NCBI RefSeq assembly: GCF_003055625.1 | Contig: NZ_CP028811.1 | Span: 248,001-312,000 of the forward strand | DNA length: 64,000 nucleotides | Source of the DNA: Flavobacterium magnum | GTDB lineage: Bacteria > Bacteroidota > Bacteroidia > Flavobacteriales > Flavobacteriaceae | Reading direction: 5' to 3' | Shown here: positions 34,699 to 44,150 of the stretch, piece by piece | How the letters are laid out: every line of letters starts with the position of its first letter | How positions within the stretch are numbered: the stretch's first letter is position 1 | Translations under genes and position numbers: made by a program | The notes under the pieces: generated by a model | The model's input: only the letters and a program-made list of their open reading frames with translations | What the model was told of the DNA's origin: nothing | Database searches by the model: none

Positions 34699-36237
34699 TT
34701 ACTCAGTATACAGCAAATGGGCCAGCCTGTCATCCCGTTGATACACATCTTCAAAGAAACTCACGTTACCGTTTTCATCGGCACGTGCCGTAAAATAAGC
34801 GATGTATACCGGAATTTTCCGCTTCAGTGCATATTGGCTTTCCTTGCCCGCATGCATGGCCTCGTCGATTTTCTGAGGTGTCCAGTTTTTGTCACCGTCC
34901 AAAATCCTGACCGCCAGGTCACGCGCCTTCTCCACCCTTACACAGCCGTGGCTGAACGCACGGGAATCCTTAGAGAACAGGCTTTTTGCCGGGGTATCGT
35001 GGAGGTAAATATTGTTCGAATTGGGGAACATGAATTTCACCAGGCCTAACGAATTATTGTCTCCGGGCTTTTGCCTTACCTGCCCGTTATTCCATTCCAT
35101 ATTGTGTTTCTCGAGATAGTCAGGGTCAGCATCAATGCCGGGCTGTATTTCCTTTTTGATGATGCTCGGCGGGATGTTCCAGTACGGACTGAAAACGAGG
35201 TAACTCATCTTCCCGCTGAAGACAACGGTCTTGTTAAGCTCCTTCCCTACGACGACATTCGACTCCAGTACGGGTTTTCCCTCGCGGAAATATACCAGCC
35301 TGTAAGATGGGATATTCACGGCAATGAGTTCTTTCGAATCGGTAATATCGGGATCAATCCATCGGCAACGTTCCATATTGACAACAATGGTCTTGATGCG
35401 TGCGGCTACGGGCACGTTCAGTTCTTTAACCAAAGCCGGCGTCACTACATTATCTGGCGTACGCCCCTGACGTTGCTCATATTGGGCCAGCCCGGCCTTG
35501 AGCGATTCATCAAAGATGGTGCTTTTTGAATCCGTAGCCAGGTCACCAGTAATGGCCAGCCGCCTCCTGATTTGCGCAATTTCCGGCGCATTGTCGCCCG
35601 GTTTAAATGATTTCCTGCCTTCCGGCCAGTTGATGGTGCCCCAGCCTCCTTTTTTCTGTATTTCGCGGTAACGCTGCAGGCCTTTACGCAGGTTGTAATA
35701 TTGACCGATCAGTTCTTTCTCATCTTTTTTAATAAGATCGGGGTCCTTCATCAGTTGGTCGAGATAATCTACATAGGCCCCTTTTTCCCTGGGCAGGTAC
35801 CAACCCGTCTGCTTGCTTTTGTCAGCATCTAATCCTTCGAGCACCTTGCTGGTGTAAAAGAAATACATGCCGCTGATGAGCAGGTCATTGTCGGTTTCGG
35901 GTTTCTTCTTTTCATCCAGTTCATAAATCGCGGCGATTTTATCGCGGTACGGCAGTTTCGTCACAACGCCCTCGGAACCCATCTGGCCGGCCCTGTTGTA
36001 AAGCACTTCCGCAAAATCAACCCTGCCGCTGTCGTCGTACCAGATGAAGTGGTTTTGGTGTTTTTCATACAAATCGGTGATCTGGTCTTCATAATCGGCA
36101 AATTCAGGGTAACGCTCAAAGAAAGTCTCCAGCTTTGTATCGTCAATCGACATCTTATCGATATCAAATTTCTTTTTGCAGGACACGACGCCCAATAATA
36201 CAAAGCATGCCAGGGCGAGGAAACGTAGGGTCTTCAT
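34699..36237 (-). CDS. L,D-transpeptidase (YcbB-like), lipoprotein
   Basis: Forms 3-3 cross-links in peptidoglycan, or attaches protein to it. The start at ATG 36237 (MKTLRFLALACFVLLGVVSC) gives 512 residues and a lipoprotein signal; the mature end CKKKFDIDK lacks the acidic run of surface lipoproteins, so it likely faces the periplasm. A peptidoglycan-binding-like region precedes the YkuD domain (about residues 290-440), with the catalytic block HDTPAKSLFSKDSRAFSHGC followed by VRVEKA: His and catalytic Cys intact. YcbB-type length and a large helical N-terminal scaffold agree. It has its own -7 box at 36271-36278. Confidence 0.92.
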   Translation of the reverse strand: MKTLRFLALACFVLLGVVSCKKKFDIDKMSIDDTKLETFFERYPEFADYEDQITDLYEKHQNHFIWYDDSGRVDFAEVLYNRAGQMGSEGVVTKLPYRDKIAAIYELDEKKKPETDNDLLISGMYFFYTSKVLEGLDADKSKQTGWYLPREKGAYVDYLDQLMKDPDLIKKDEKELIGQYYNLRKGLQRYREIQKKGGWGTINWPEGRKSFKPGDNAPEIAQIRRRLAITGDLATDSKSTIFDESLKAGLAQYEQRQGRTPDNVVTPALVKELNVPVAARIKTIVVNMERCRWIDPDITDSKELIAVNIPSYRLVYFREGKPVLESNVVVGKELNKTVVFSGKMSYLVFSPYWNIPPSIIKKEIQPGIDADPDYLEKHNMEWNNGQVRQKPGDNNSLGLVKFMFPNSNNIYLHDTPAKSLFSKDSRAFSHGCVRVEKARDLAVRILDGDKNWTPQKIDEAMHAGKESQYALKRKIPVYIAYFTARADENGNVSFFEDVYQRDDRLAHLLYTE

Positions 36238-36270
36238 AGTAATCATTTTTAGGAATTAAAACTTTTACTA

Positions 36271-36278
36271 CAAAAGTA
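36271..36278 (-). promoter_or_regulatory. -7 box of the L,D-transpeptidase gene
   Basis: Minus-strand TACTTTTG matches TAnnTTTG, 33 bp before the ATG at 36237; no clear TTG at the ideal distance. Confidence 0.4.
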
Positions 36279-36377
36279 GCGTGGAGAAGCGCTTTACGGC
36301 TTATGTAATTTTTGGATTAGGTTACAGATTTTTCAAGCTCAAATTTTAACTACCTTAGTGCAGCTTAAAAATTTGCC

Positions 36378-38099
36378 GTGAAAGAACCCAGAAAACCCGG
36401 AATCATGCATTTGCTGAAACCTTATAAAGGTATGCTGATGCTGCTCTTACTCTTTACGATACTCAGCAATGCCATCAATCTCTGGCTTCCGAAAATCATT
36501 TCAGGGAGCATCGACGCGTTTGGAAAAGGACAATTTAATTTCCGGCCGGTAATCACCGAATTTTCAATTGCTGTCGTCGCCATATTCATCTTCGGTTATT
36601 TACAGAGCATCATCCAAACCTATGCGTCGGAGAAAGTGGCACGCGACCTGCGCAACCGCCTTTCTGACACGATATCGAGGCAGCGCTACGCATACATCGA
36701 GGAGGCCAACCCGTCCAAATTGCTCACAAACCTCACCGCCGATGTCGATTCTATTAAGATGTTTGTGTCGCAGGCCATCGTTGCCGTGATTTCTTCGCTG
36801 TTCATCATTGTGGGCGCGAGTATTTTACTGTTCAGCATCAACTGGAAACTGGCGCTGTGCGTCATTGCGATCATTCCTGTTATCGGAATCACTTTTTTCA
36901 TGGTGCTGCGAAAAGTACGCGCGCTGTTTATCCAAAGCCGCGCGGTCACCGACCGTCTCAATAAGGTCATCAGCGAAAGCATTCTCGGTGCCGCCATCGT
37001 CCGAGTAGTGAACTCGCAAATCCCCGAATACCAAAAGTTCCTGGAGCTCAACACAAAGGCCCGTGATTTCGGACTGTCCATACTGGGACTTTTCGCAGGG
37101 TTAATTCCGGTGATAACCTTTACCGCAAATATGGCAGGATTGTCGATTCTTGCATTGGGCGGTCATTTCGTTATTTCGGGCAGCATGAGCATCGGTGATT
37201 TTGCAGCATTCAACAGTTACCTCGCGATGCTGATATTCCCGATACTTGTCATCGGATTCATGAGCAACGTGATCGCGCAGGCCACGGCGGCCTACGCAAG
37301 GATTTCGAATATCATCGAAACGCCTGAAGTCAGCGATACCGGTTTCCTTTCCGATGCGCTGACCGGCCATATCGCTTTGTCAGGGGTTCATGTGGCGTAC
37401 GGGCAAACACCGGTGCTCAAGGACATTTCGATTACCATCAAACCGGGCTCAAAGACCGCCATTATCGGGCCTACCGCCGCAGGCAAAACGCAGCTGCTGT
37501 ATCTGCTGACAGGCCTGATTTCCCCTGACAAAGGGTCGGTGTTGTTTGACGGGCATGCAATTGAAGATTTTGAAAGCGAGCGCTTCCACAGCCAGATCGG
37601 GTTTGTATTCCAGGACAGCATCATCTTCAATATGAGCATACGCGAAAACATCGCCTTCAGCGACGTGGTCACCGATGAGTCTTTGGCGAAGGCCATCGAA
37701 ACCGCAGAACTGCGCGACTTTATAGCGTCGTTGCCGCAGCAGCTAAACACAATTGTTTCAGAAAGGGGATCGAGCCTTTCCGGCGGACAAAAACAGCGTA
37801 TTATGCTGGCGCGGGCCCTCGCCATAAATCCTTCAATATTGTTGCTGGACGATTTTACGGCACGTGTCGACCCTCAAACCGAAGCGAAAATCCTCGAAAA
37901 TATCCGCAGGAATTACCCAAACCTGACCTTAGTATCGGTAACCCAGAAAATCGCTGCCGTGGAGCCGTTCGACCAGATCATCCTGATGATGCAGGGCGAG
38001 GTCATAGCAACCGGAATCCACAGCGAACTGATGCAGTCCAGCCCGGAGTACGTTCAATTGTCGAATTCCCAAAAAAGTACGAGCCATTATGAACTATAA
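36378..38099 (+). CDS. ABC exporter half, subunit 1 (degenerate ATP site)
   Basis: A 573-residue membrane-plus-ATPase protein. Six transmembrane helices lie in residues about 15-310, and the nucleotide-binding domain from about 335: Walker A GPTAAGKT, Q-loop GFVFQDS, signature LSGGQKQR, Walker B SILLLDDFTARVD. The residue after the Walker B Asp is Asp instead of the catalytic Glu, and the switch position reads SVTQKIAA, with Gln instead of His. So its own ATP site is non-catalytic while its signature is canonical. Start is the GTG at 36378, immediately after TTTGCC; an ATG at 36405 is the alternative. The stop overlaps the next ABC gene by 11 bp, so they form one heterodimer. Confidence 0.9.
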   Translation: MKEPRKPGIMHLLKPYKGMLMLLLLFTILSNAINLWLPKIISGSIDAFGKGQFNFRPVITEFSIAVVAIFIFGYLQSIIQTYASEKVARDLRNRLSDTISRQRYAYIEEANPSKLLTNLTADVDSIKMFVSQAIVAVISSLFIIVGASILLFSINWKLALCVIAIIPVIGITFFMVLRKVRALFIQSRAVTDRLNKVISESILGAAIVRVVNSQIPEYQKFLELNTKARDFGLSILGLFAGLIPVITFTANMAGLSILALGGHFVISGSMSIGDFAAFNSYLAMLIFPILVIGFMSNVIAQATAAYARISNIIETPEVSDTGFLSDALTGHIALSGVHVAYGQTPVLKDISITIKPGSKTAIIGPTAAGKTQLLYLLTGLISPDKGSVLFDGHAIEDFESERFHSQIGFVFQDSIIFNMSIRENIAFSDVVTDESLAKAIETAELRDFIASLPQQLNTIVSERGSSLSGGQKQRIMLARALAINPSILLLDDFTARVDPQTEAKILENIRRNYPNLTLVSVTQKIAAVEPFDQIILMMQGEVIATGIHSELMQSSPEYVQLSNSQKSTSHYEL

Positions 38100-39849
38100 C
38101 CTCAACGAACTCCAGGGCGACGAACACAAGGCAGCGGCCTTCTCCGGGTTGCGAAGCCTGCTCAGGCTGATTGCCCACGAACGCAAAAACCTGTTACTCG
38201 CCTCGATGGCCATACTGTTGAATTCAACACTGAACCTGCTGGGCCCGTACCTGATCGGACATACCATTGACGTCTACATCCAGGAAAAGGAATACCATGG
38301 CGTAATGGTGTATTCGGCGATTTTACTCGCGATGTACCTCACCGGATTGTTTACGAGTTACTTCCAGACCAAGCTTATGGGTGGCGTAGGGCAACGGATG
38401 CTGTTCACGCTGCGCAATACGATCTTCAATAAACTCCAATCGCTGCCGGTTGCATTTTTCAACTCCAATAAGGCGGGTGACCTGATATCACGGGTGAATA
38501 ACGACACCGATAAAATCAATACCTTTTTTTCACAGTCATTGATGCAATTCCTGGGCAGCATCGCCACGATGACCGGCGCGGGGATCTTCCTGCTGGTGAT
38601 CAATCCGAAACTTGGCGCCGCGACGCTTGTTCCCGGACTGCTGATTCTGCTCTTTACTCAGGCCATATCGCCCTGGGTTAAACGAAAAAACGCCGCAAAC
38701 CTCAAAAGTACCGGGGGATTGAGCAGTGAAATCCAGGAAAGCCTGGCCAACTTCCGCGTAATCATCGCGTTCAACAGGCGGGATTATTTCAGGAACCGAT
38801 TTGCAAAGGTGAGTCAGGAAAACTATGATACGGCTGTTGGCGCAGGATTGGCAAACAATCTTTTCCTGCCCGTCTCTACGCTGTTCTCGAGCCTTGCACA
38901 GCTCATCGTGTTATCGTATGGCATTTACCTCATCTCAAATGATGAATTTACCGTCGGTTTGCTGGTTAGCTACCTCGCATATGCGGTGAATTTTTACAAC
39001 CCGTTACGACAACTGGCCACATTGTGGACCAGTTTCCAGGTGGCTATGGCAGGCTGGGACCGGGTGAACCGGATCCTCTCTCTTGAAACAAACCTCCACA
39101 CAAATCGTGAAGCCGGGGAAGAGGAAGGCAGTGCTTTTATCGAATTCCGCAATGTACATTTCGGCTACGAGGAAGATAAAGAAATCCTGCACGACGTCTC
39201 CCTTCAGATTGAACGCGGGAAAACCTACGCTTTTGTAGGCCCGACGGGCGGCGGAAAATCGACCACGGCCGCACTCATTGCCAGGCTTTACGATCCGCAA
39301 AAGGGAAAAGTGTTTCTTGACGGAAAAGACATCAGGACGTACACTGCTGAGGAGCGTACGCAGAAAATCGGATTTATCCTGCAGGATCCGTTCCTGTTTT
39401 CCGGGACTGTAAAGGACAATATCTTATATGGCAATACGCAATACCGGGATTTCACCGACGAGGATTTGGAGAAAGTCATTCGGGACAACAACCTGCAGGA
39501 ACTCACGGCCATTTTCGAAAACGGGCTTGAAACAGAGGTGTCCGCGTCAGGGGAAAGCATCAGCCTGGGCCAGAAGCAGCTCATTGCATTTATGCGTGCC
39601 GTATTGCGGAATCCCGATGTATTGATACTCGACGAGGCGACAGCCAACATCGACACCATCACTGAGCAGCTGTTGCAGGAAATCCTTAACCGGCTCCCTG
39701 AGAAAACCACACGCATCATTATTGCCCACCGGCTCAACACCATTAAAGATGCTGACGTGATCTTCTTTGTAAACTCAGGTGAAATCGTCCGCGCAGGCTC
39801 GTTTGACGATGCGCTGAACTTATTGATGAGCGGGAAACGCGACCGGTAA
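38089..39849 (+). CDS. ABC exporter half, subunit 2 (catalytic ATP site)
   Basis: A 586-residue ABC half-exporter, with six transmembrane helices (residues about 30-325) and an ATPase domain with Walker A GPTGGGKST, Q-loop GFILQDPF, Walker B VLILDEATANID (catalytic Glu present) and switch His in IIIAHRLN. Its signature reads SISLGQKQL in place of LSGGQ, so this signature is degenerate. Combined with subunit 1 this gives one full and one degenerate ATP site, as in TM287/288-type heterodimers. The ATG lies inside the last codons of subunit 1. The exported substrate is unknown; lipids or drugs are typical. Confidence 0.92.
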   Translation: MNYNLNELQGDEHKAAAFSGLRSLLRLIAHERKNLLLASMAILLNSTLNLLGPYLIGHTIDVYIQEKEYHGVMVYSAILLAMYLTGLFTSYFQTKLMGGVGQRMLFTLRNTIFNKLQSLPVAFFNSNKAGDLISRVNNDTDKINTFFSQSLMQFLGSIATMTGAGIFLLVINPKLGAATLVPGLLILLFTQAISPWVKRKNAANLKSTGGLSSEIQESLANFRVIIAFNRRDYFRNRFAKVSQENYDTAVGAGLANNLFLPVSTLFSSLAQLIVLSYGIYLISNDEFTVGLLVSYLAYAVNFYNPLRQLATLWTSFQVAMAGWDRVNRILSLETNLHTNREAGEEEGSAFIEFRNVHFGYEEDKEILHDVSLQIERGKTYAFVGPTGGGKSTTAALIARLYDPQKGKVFLDGKDIRTYTAEERTQKIGFILQDPFLFSGTVKDNILYGNTQYRDFTDEDLEKVIRDNNLQELTAIFENGLETEVSASGESISLGQKQLIAFMRAVLRNPDVLILDEATANIDTITEQLLQEILNRLPEKTTRIIIAHRLNTIKDADVIFFVNSGEIVRAGSFDDALNLLMSGKRDR

Positions 39850-39875
39850 TAATGTTCTTTTAACACATGTTTTTT

Positions 39876-39892
39876 CGGTTGGCAACCGTTTT
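39876..39892 (+). terminator. Possible terminator of the ABC exporter genes
   Basis: Short stem CGGTT (39876-39880) with AACCG (39884-39888) followed by TTTTAT. Only 5 bp, so weak. Confidence 0.35.
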
Positions 39893-39943
39893 ATGGCTAA
39901 TTTTATTTGTTAATGTGTACATTTAAGGATTATAAAAGAATAC

Positions 39944-40378
39944 ATGAAGGATAAACCATTACTCATCGTACTGGCCGAAGACGACGGCGATGACCGGCTG
40001 CTTTTCAGCGAGGCGCTCCACGAATTGGGTTACAACGCCCGACTCCTGGTAGCTGATAATGGCATTAAATTGATGGAGGTGCTGCTGCAGTCAGAGGAAT
40101 TGCCGTCAATTGTCTTTACCGATCTGAACATGCCGCTGAAGGATGGCATCGATTCCGTCAGGGACATCCGTGCTTACGAAAGGTTCAGATTGCTGCCACT
40201 CATCGTATTTTCCACATCGTATGATGTTGCCGTGGGTGAAAAGCTACGCCAACTCGGCGCCACCCACTATTTCTTAAAACCCAATGCATTTAATGAATTG
40301 ATGGCAGTAATCGGATTGGCCATCGATACAGTTGTCAATCCGCAATCATCATCACAACCCTTTGTCCTGAACGCCTGA
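39944..40378 (+). CDS. Single-domain response regulator (receiver only)
   Basis: A 144-residue CheY-like receiver with no output domain. Acidic pocket EDD at residues 12-14 (AEDDGDDRLLF), phosphoacceptor D60 (IVFTDLNMPLKDGID), conserved Thr/Ser near 80-81 (VFSTSYD) and Lys112 (FLKPNAF). It has the extended acidic loop common in the Rcp1-like group that pairs with bacteriophytochrome or PAS kinases. The kinase gene starts 4 bp after its stop, so they are a co-transcribed pair. With no output domain, it likely passes phosphate on or controls a protein by binding. Confidence 0.93.
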   Translation: MKDKPLLIVLAEDDGDDRLLFSEALHELGYNARLLVADNGIKLMEVLLQSEELPSIVFTDLNMPLKDGIDSVRDIRAYERFRLLPLIVFSTSYDVAVGEKLRQLGATHYFLKPNAFNELMAVIGLAIDTVVNPQSSSQPFVLNA

Positions 40379-40382
40379 GCCT

Positions 40383-43247
40383 ATGAAAGATATTACAAAA
40401 ACTGCCTACAGTTTCCTCTCAGGGCATGGCGAAATGGCCAGGCTTACGCGCGAGAAAAACTGGAACGATACCCCGGTTGGGCCCATCGAAAACTGGCCGC
40501 AAAGCCTTCGCACCACTTTGGGCTTATTGCTAAAATCGAAATTTCCGATGTTCCTGTTCTGGGGCCCGGAACTGATTTGCTTTTATAATGATTCATACCG
40601 CCCAAGTCTGGGACAGAACGGCAAACATCCGGATATTTTAGGAGAAAAAGGAGAAACGGCGTGGCCCGAAATCTGGCCTATCGTTAAGCCGCTGTTGGAT
40701 CAGGTGCGGCAAGGCGGTGAATCGACATGGGCGGAGGACCAGCTGATCCCAATCTTCAGGAATGGACATATCGAGGACGTGTACTGGACATTCAGCTACA
40801 GTCCCGTGATTGACGAACAGGGTGAAGTCGGCGGTGTTTTCGTCACCTGCACGGAAACCACTGAAAAAGTCAATGTCATTGGCGACCTTAAAAAAACCGA
40901 GCAATCGCTGACAACAGCCTTAAGCCAGCTCGAAGAAAGTGACAAGCGCTTTCGAAACACGGTCAAGCAGGCGCCGTTAGGCATTACAATTCTTCGCGGC
41001 CCCGAATTTATTCCGGAAATGGCGAATGATGATTACCTCCAGCTCGTCGACAGGTCGGCCGCAGATTTTGTCGGTAAGCCACTATTCGATTCGTTGCCTA
41101 CCGTGAAAACCGTAGTCGAGCCGTTGCTAAAAGGTGTCCTGGAAACCGGAGTGGCTTTTCATGCTTCCGAACTATCCGTGATACTGAACCGATACGGCAA
41201 AGAGGAACTGGCCTATTTTAATCTCGTATACCATCCGTTGCGGGAGGAAGATGACAGTGTATCCGGCATAATGGTTGTGGCCACCGAGGTGACCGCCGCC
41301 GTACGCGCGAAGCACGCCCTGGTGGAAAGTGAAAGGCAGTTCCGAAATTTAGTCATGCAATCACCCATTGCGATGACAATCTTCAGGGGTTCCAAATTTA
41401 TCGTTGAAATCGCGAACGACATCCTCATAAAAAATATCTGGCGTAAAAATCCTGAAGACGTCATCGGCAAGAGCATCCTCGAGGTGTTTCCTGAACTGAA
41501 AGAACAGAAATACCCTGCCTTGCTTGAAGAAGTATTGCATACAGGAAAAACCCATACGGAAATTGAGGCTGAAGCCTTTGTGCATGGTGATGACGGGCTG
41601 CGTAAATTTTACCTGGACTACCAGTATGCGCCATTGTATGAGTCCGACGGCAGTGTGTCGGGGATTATGGTAACGGTCAACGATGTTACCGAACGCGTAG
41701 AGGCCCGCAAACGCGTGGAAGATGCTGAGGAAAGGCTGCGGCTGGCAACGGAAGCGGCTGAGATGTCGACCTGGGAACTGGATCTGACCACCCGTGAAAT
41801 AATTTATTCTGAGCGGTTGGCTGATATATTCGGGTATGATAAATCCAAAAAAATAAGCCATGCCGATATGCGCGCACAAATACATCCTGATGACCTGACC
41901 CCTATTGTCGAAAAGGCATTCGAGAAGGCAATGCAGACCAGTATCTACAGGTATGAGGCACGCGTGATCAAACCCACAGGGCAGATTACATGGATCAGGA
42001 CGCAGGGCAAAGTGTTCTTTGACGAAAATCGCAGGCCGGTTAAAATGATAGGCACGTTGCGTGACATCAATGAAGAAAAGCTTTGGCAGCAGGATTTGCT
42101 GGAAAGCGAAACAAAGTTCAGGCTGCTGGCCGATTCGTTGCCACAGCACATTTGGACAACGAACCAATATGGCGAGATTACCTACTTTAATAAATCGGTT
42201 CAGGAATATTCAGGACTGCGTCCGGAATCCCTGATGGAAGTCGGGTGGATCGATATTGTCCACCCGGAGGAAAGGGATTACACGATGGCAAGCTGGCAGG
42301 AATCGATGGCTACCGGAAAGGACTATGTGTTTCAGCACCGCTTCAGGCGAAACGATGGAGTCTATCGCTGGCACCTCTGCCGTGCGAAGGCACAACGGGA
42401 CGTATCCGGCGAAATACAGATGTGGGTAGGCACAAGCACCGACGTTCATGAGCAGCAGGAATTTGTCAACGAGCTGGAAAAAAAGGTAATGGAGCGCACA
42501 CGCGAACTGGAACGCAAAAACAACGATTTGGAAAAAATGAATGCCGAATTGCAGTCGTTCGCCTACGTGTCCAGCCATGACCTGCAGGAACCGTTGCGCA
42601 AGATCCAGACGTTTGCGAGCCGCCTTATCGAAAAGGAGTACGATGCGCTGTCTGACAATGCAAAAGATTACTTCGCGCGCATGCAACAGGCTGCAAACCG
42701 GATGCAGACATTAATCCTCGATCTTCTTGCGTATTCAAGGACCAGCAGTTCCGACCTCAAATTCGTAAAAACCGATCTGCGGAAGATTGTTGACGAAGTG
42801 GAAAAAGAATTTAAGGATACTATCGACGAAAAAAAGGCTACAATCCGTACAGGACATCTGGATACCATCCCGATTGTGCCGTTCCAGTTTGTGCAGCTGA
42901 TGCAAAACCTCCTTGGTAATGCATTGAAATTCAGCAAACCGGACACCGCACCGGAAATTACAATCGAAAGCCGCATCCTGACCGGCGCGCAGGCCGGAGT
43001 CAGTTCACTCCGCCCGGACGATCTGTACTGTCACATCACGGTGTCTGACAACGGCATTGGCTTCGATCCGCAGTACGGTGAGCGCATCTTTGAAGTGTTC
43101 CAAAGGCTTCATGCAAAGAATGAATTTTCAGGAACCGGAATCGGATTGGCCATTGTAAAAAAAATTGTGCTCAACCACCAGGGATACATCTCGGCAACGG
43201 GAAGCCCGGGTAACGGCACGACCTTCGACATCTATATCCCTGCATGA
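40383..43247 (+). CDS. Multi-PAS soluble sensor histidine kinase
   Basis: A 954-residue kinase with no signal peptide or membrane segment. It has about five PAS/PAC repeats: residues 10-140, then units starting KRFRNTVKQAPLGITIL (about 185), RQFRNLVMQSPIAMTIF (about 320), RLRLATEAAEMSTWELD (about 450) and KFRLLADSLPQHIWTTN (about 580). After a coiled coil (VMERTRELERKNNDLEK) comes the H-box SFAYVSSHDLQEPLRKIQ (His near 731), the N-box LMQNLLGNALKFS, G1 DNGIGF and G2 GTGIGLAIVKKI. All catalytic motifs are present. It likely phosphorylates the receiver encoded 4 bp upstream. The signal is unknown; PAS units bind small ligands or cofactors, but no haem- or flavin-ligand residue can be assigned from sequence. 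Confidence 0.93.
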   Translation: MKDITKTAYSFLSGHGEMARLTREKNWNDTPVGPIENWPQSLRTTLGLLLKSKFPMFLFWGPELICFYNDSYRPSLGQNGKHPDILGEKGETAWPEIWPIVKPLLDQVRQGGESTWAEDQLIPIFRNGHIEDVYWTFSYSPVIDEQGEVGGVFVTCTETTEKVNVIGDLKKTEQSLTTALSQLEESDKRFRNTVKQAPLGITILRGPEFIPEMANDDYLQLVDRSAADFVGKPLFDSLPTVKTVVEPLLKGVLETGVAFHASELSVILNRYGKEELAYFNLVYHPLREEDDSVSGIMVVATEVTAAVRAKHALVESERQFRNLVMQSPIAMTIFRGSKFIVEIANDILIKNIWRKNPEDVIGKSILEVFPELKEQKYPALLEEVLHTGKTHTEIEAEAFVHGDDGLRKFYLDYQYAPLYESDGSVSGIMVTVNDVTERVEARKRVEDAEERLRLATEAAEMSTWELDLTTREIIYSERLADIFGYDKSKKISHADMRAQIHPDDLTPIVEKAFEKAMQTSIYRYEARVIKPTGQITWIRTQGKVFFDENRRPVKMIGTLRDINEEKLWQQDLLESETKFRLLADSLPQHIWTTNQYGEITYFNKSVQEYSGLRPESLMEVGWIDIVHPEERDYTMASWQESMATGKDYVFQHRFRRNDGVYRWHLCRAKAQRDVSGEIQMWVGTSTDVHEQQEFVNELEKKVMERTRELERKNNDLEKMNAELQSFAYVSSHDLQEPLRKIQTFASRLIEKEYDALSDNAKDYFARMQQAANRMQTLILDLLAYSRTSSSDLKFVKTDLRKIVDEVEKEFKDTIDEKKATIRTGHLDTIPIVPFQFVQLMQNLLGNALKFSKPDTAPEITIESRILTGAQAGVSSLRPDDLYCHITVSDNGIGFDPQYGERIFEVFQRLHAKNEFSGTGIGLAIVKKIVLNHQGYISATGSPGNGTTFDIYIPA

Positions 43248-43356
43248 CATGTACTTTAGTGTTTTTGGATAATATTGTAATCTATATTTAAAATTCCGTA
43301 AGCACTCCCATTGCCAGAATTCCAAACTTTGTAAGACATGCTAAAAATTCATGCTT

Positions 43357-44145
43357 ATGAAGGCTTTATGGAAAGGGGGCATCAGCTTCGGCCTGGTCAA
43401 TATTCCGGTTCGGTTATACAGCGGTTCGGTGACGCACCGTATCGACCTGGATATGATCCGGAAAAAAGACCATTGCGCCATTGAGTATGTGCGTGTCTGC
43501 AAAAAAGACGGACAGGAAGTTCCATGGGACCAGATTGAGAAAGGATACCGACGTGATGATGGAGATTATGTGGTAATTGAAAAGGCCGATTTTGCAAAAG
43601 CGATGCCCGAAAAGACCCAGACCATTGACATATTTGAATTCGTTTTAGAGGACGAAATCCCGTCACAATACCTCGAAAAGCCTTACATTATTGAACCCGA
43701 AAAGCAAGCCACCAAAACCTATGCGTTGTTGCGTGCCGCACTGAAAAAATCCGGAAAAGTGGGTTTGGCCAAATTCATCATCCGAAGTGCTGAACACCTC
43801 GGTATCTTAAAAGTTGAAGCCGATGCCATCTTGCTGATACAAATACGTTTTGATCAGGATTTACGCGACCCTTCAGAAGCAAAAATTCCCGGAAACATTA
43901 CCATCCAGAAAAAAGAGCTTGATATGGCGATGACGATTATCGACCAGATGACCGATAAGTTTGAGCCCGAGAAATATAAGGATACTTATAAGGACGAACT
44001 GCTGAAGATGATCAAGAAAAAGCTCGCCGCCCCCAAAGGAAAAAAGTCCGCAAAAAAAGTGCCGGCTGAAACCAAAGCGAAAAAAACCGAGACCGACGAT
44101 TTGCTGTCACAGCTCAAAGCGAGCCTTGAAGCGATGAAAAATTAA
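43357..44145 (+). CDS. ku: Ku protein, NHEJ DNA end binding
   Basis: A 262-residue bacterial Ku that threads onto double-strand-break ends and recruits LigD. Start ATG at 43357 (MKALWKGGISFGLVNIPVRLY), the family's usual N-terminus; an ATG two codons earlier is not needed. The Ku core blocks are YIIEPEKQATKTYALLRAAL, GLAKFIIRSAEHLGIL and FDQDLRDP. The tail after about residue 215 is Lys-rich (KKKLAAPKGKKSAKKVP), as in many Ku proteins that use it for DNA contact. LigD starts 5 bp after the stop, so they form one operon. Confidence 0.96.
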   Translation: MKALWKGGISFGLVNIPVRLYSGSVTHRIDLDMIRKKDHCAIEYVRVCKKDGQEVPWDQIEKGYRRDDGDYVVIEKADFAKAMPEKTQTIDIFEFVLEDEIPSQYLEKPYIIEPEKQATKTYALLRAALKKSGKVGLAKFIIRSAEHLGILKVEADAILLIQIRFDQDLRDPSEAKIPGNITIQKKELDMAMTIIDQMTDKFEPEKYKDTYKDELLKMIKKKLAAPKGKKSAKKVPAETKAKKTETDDLLSQLKASLEAMKN

Positions 44146-44150
44146 TTGTT

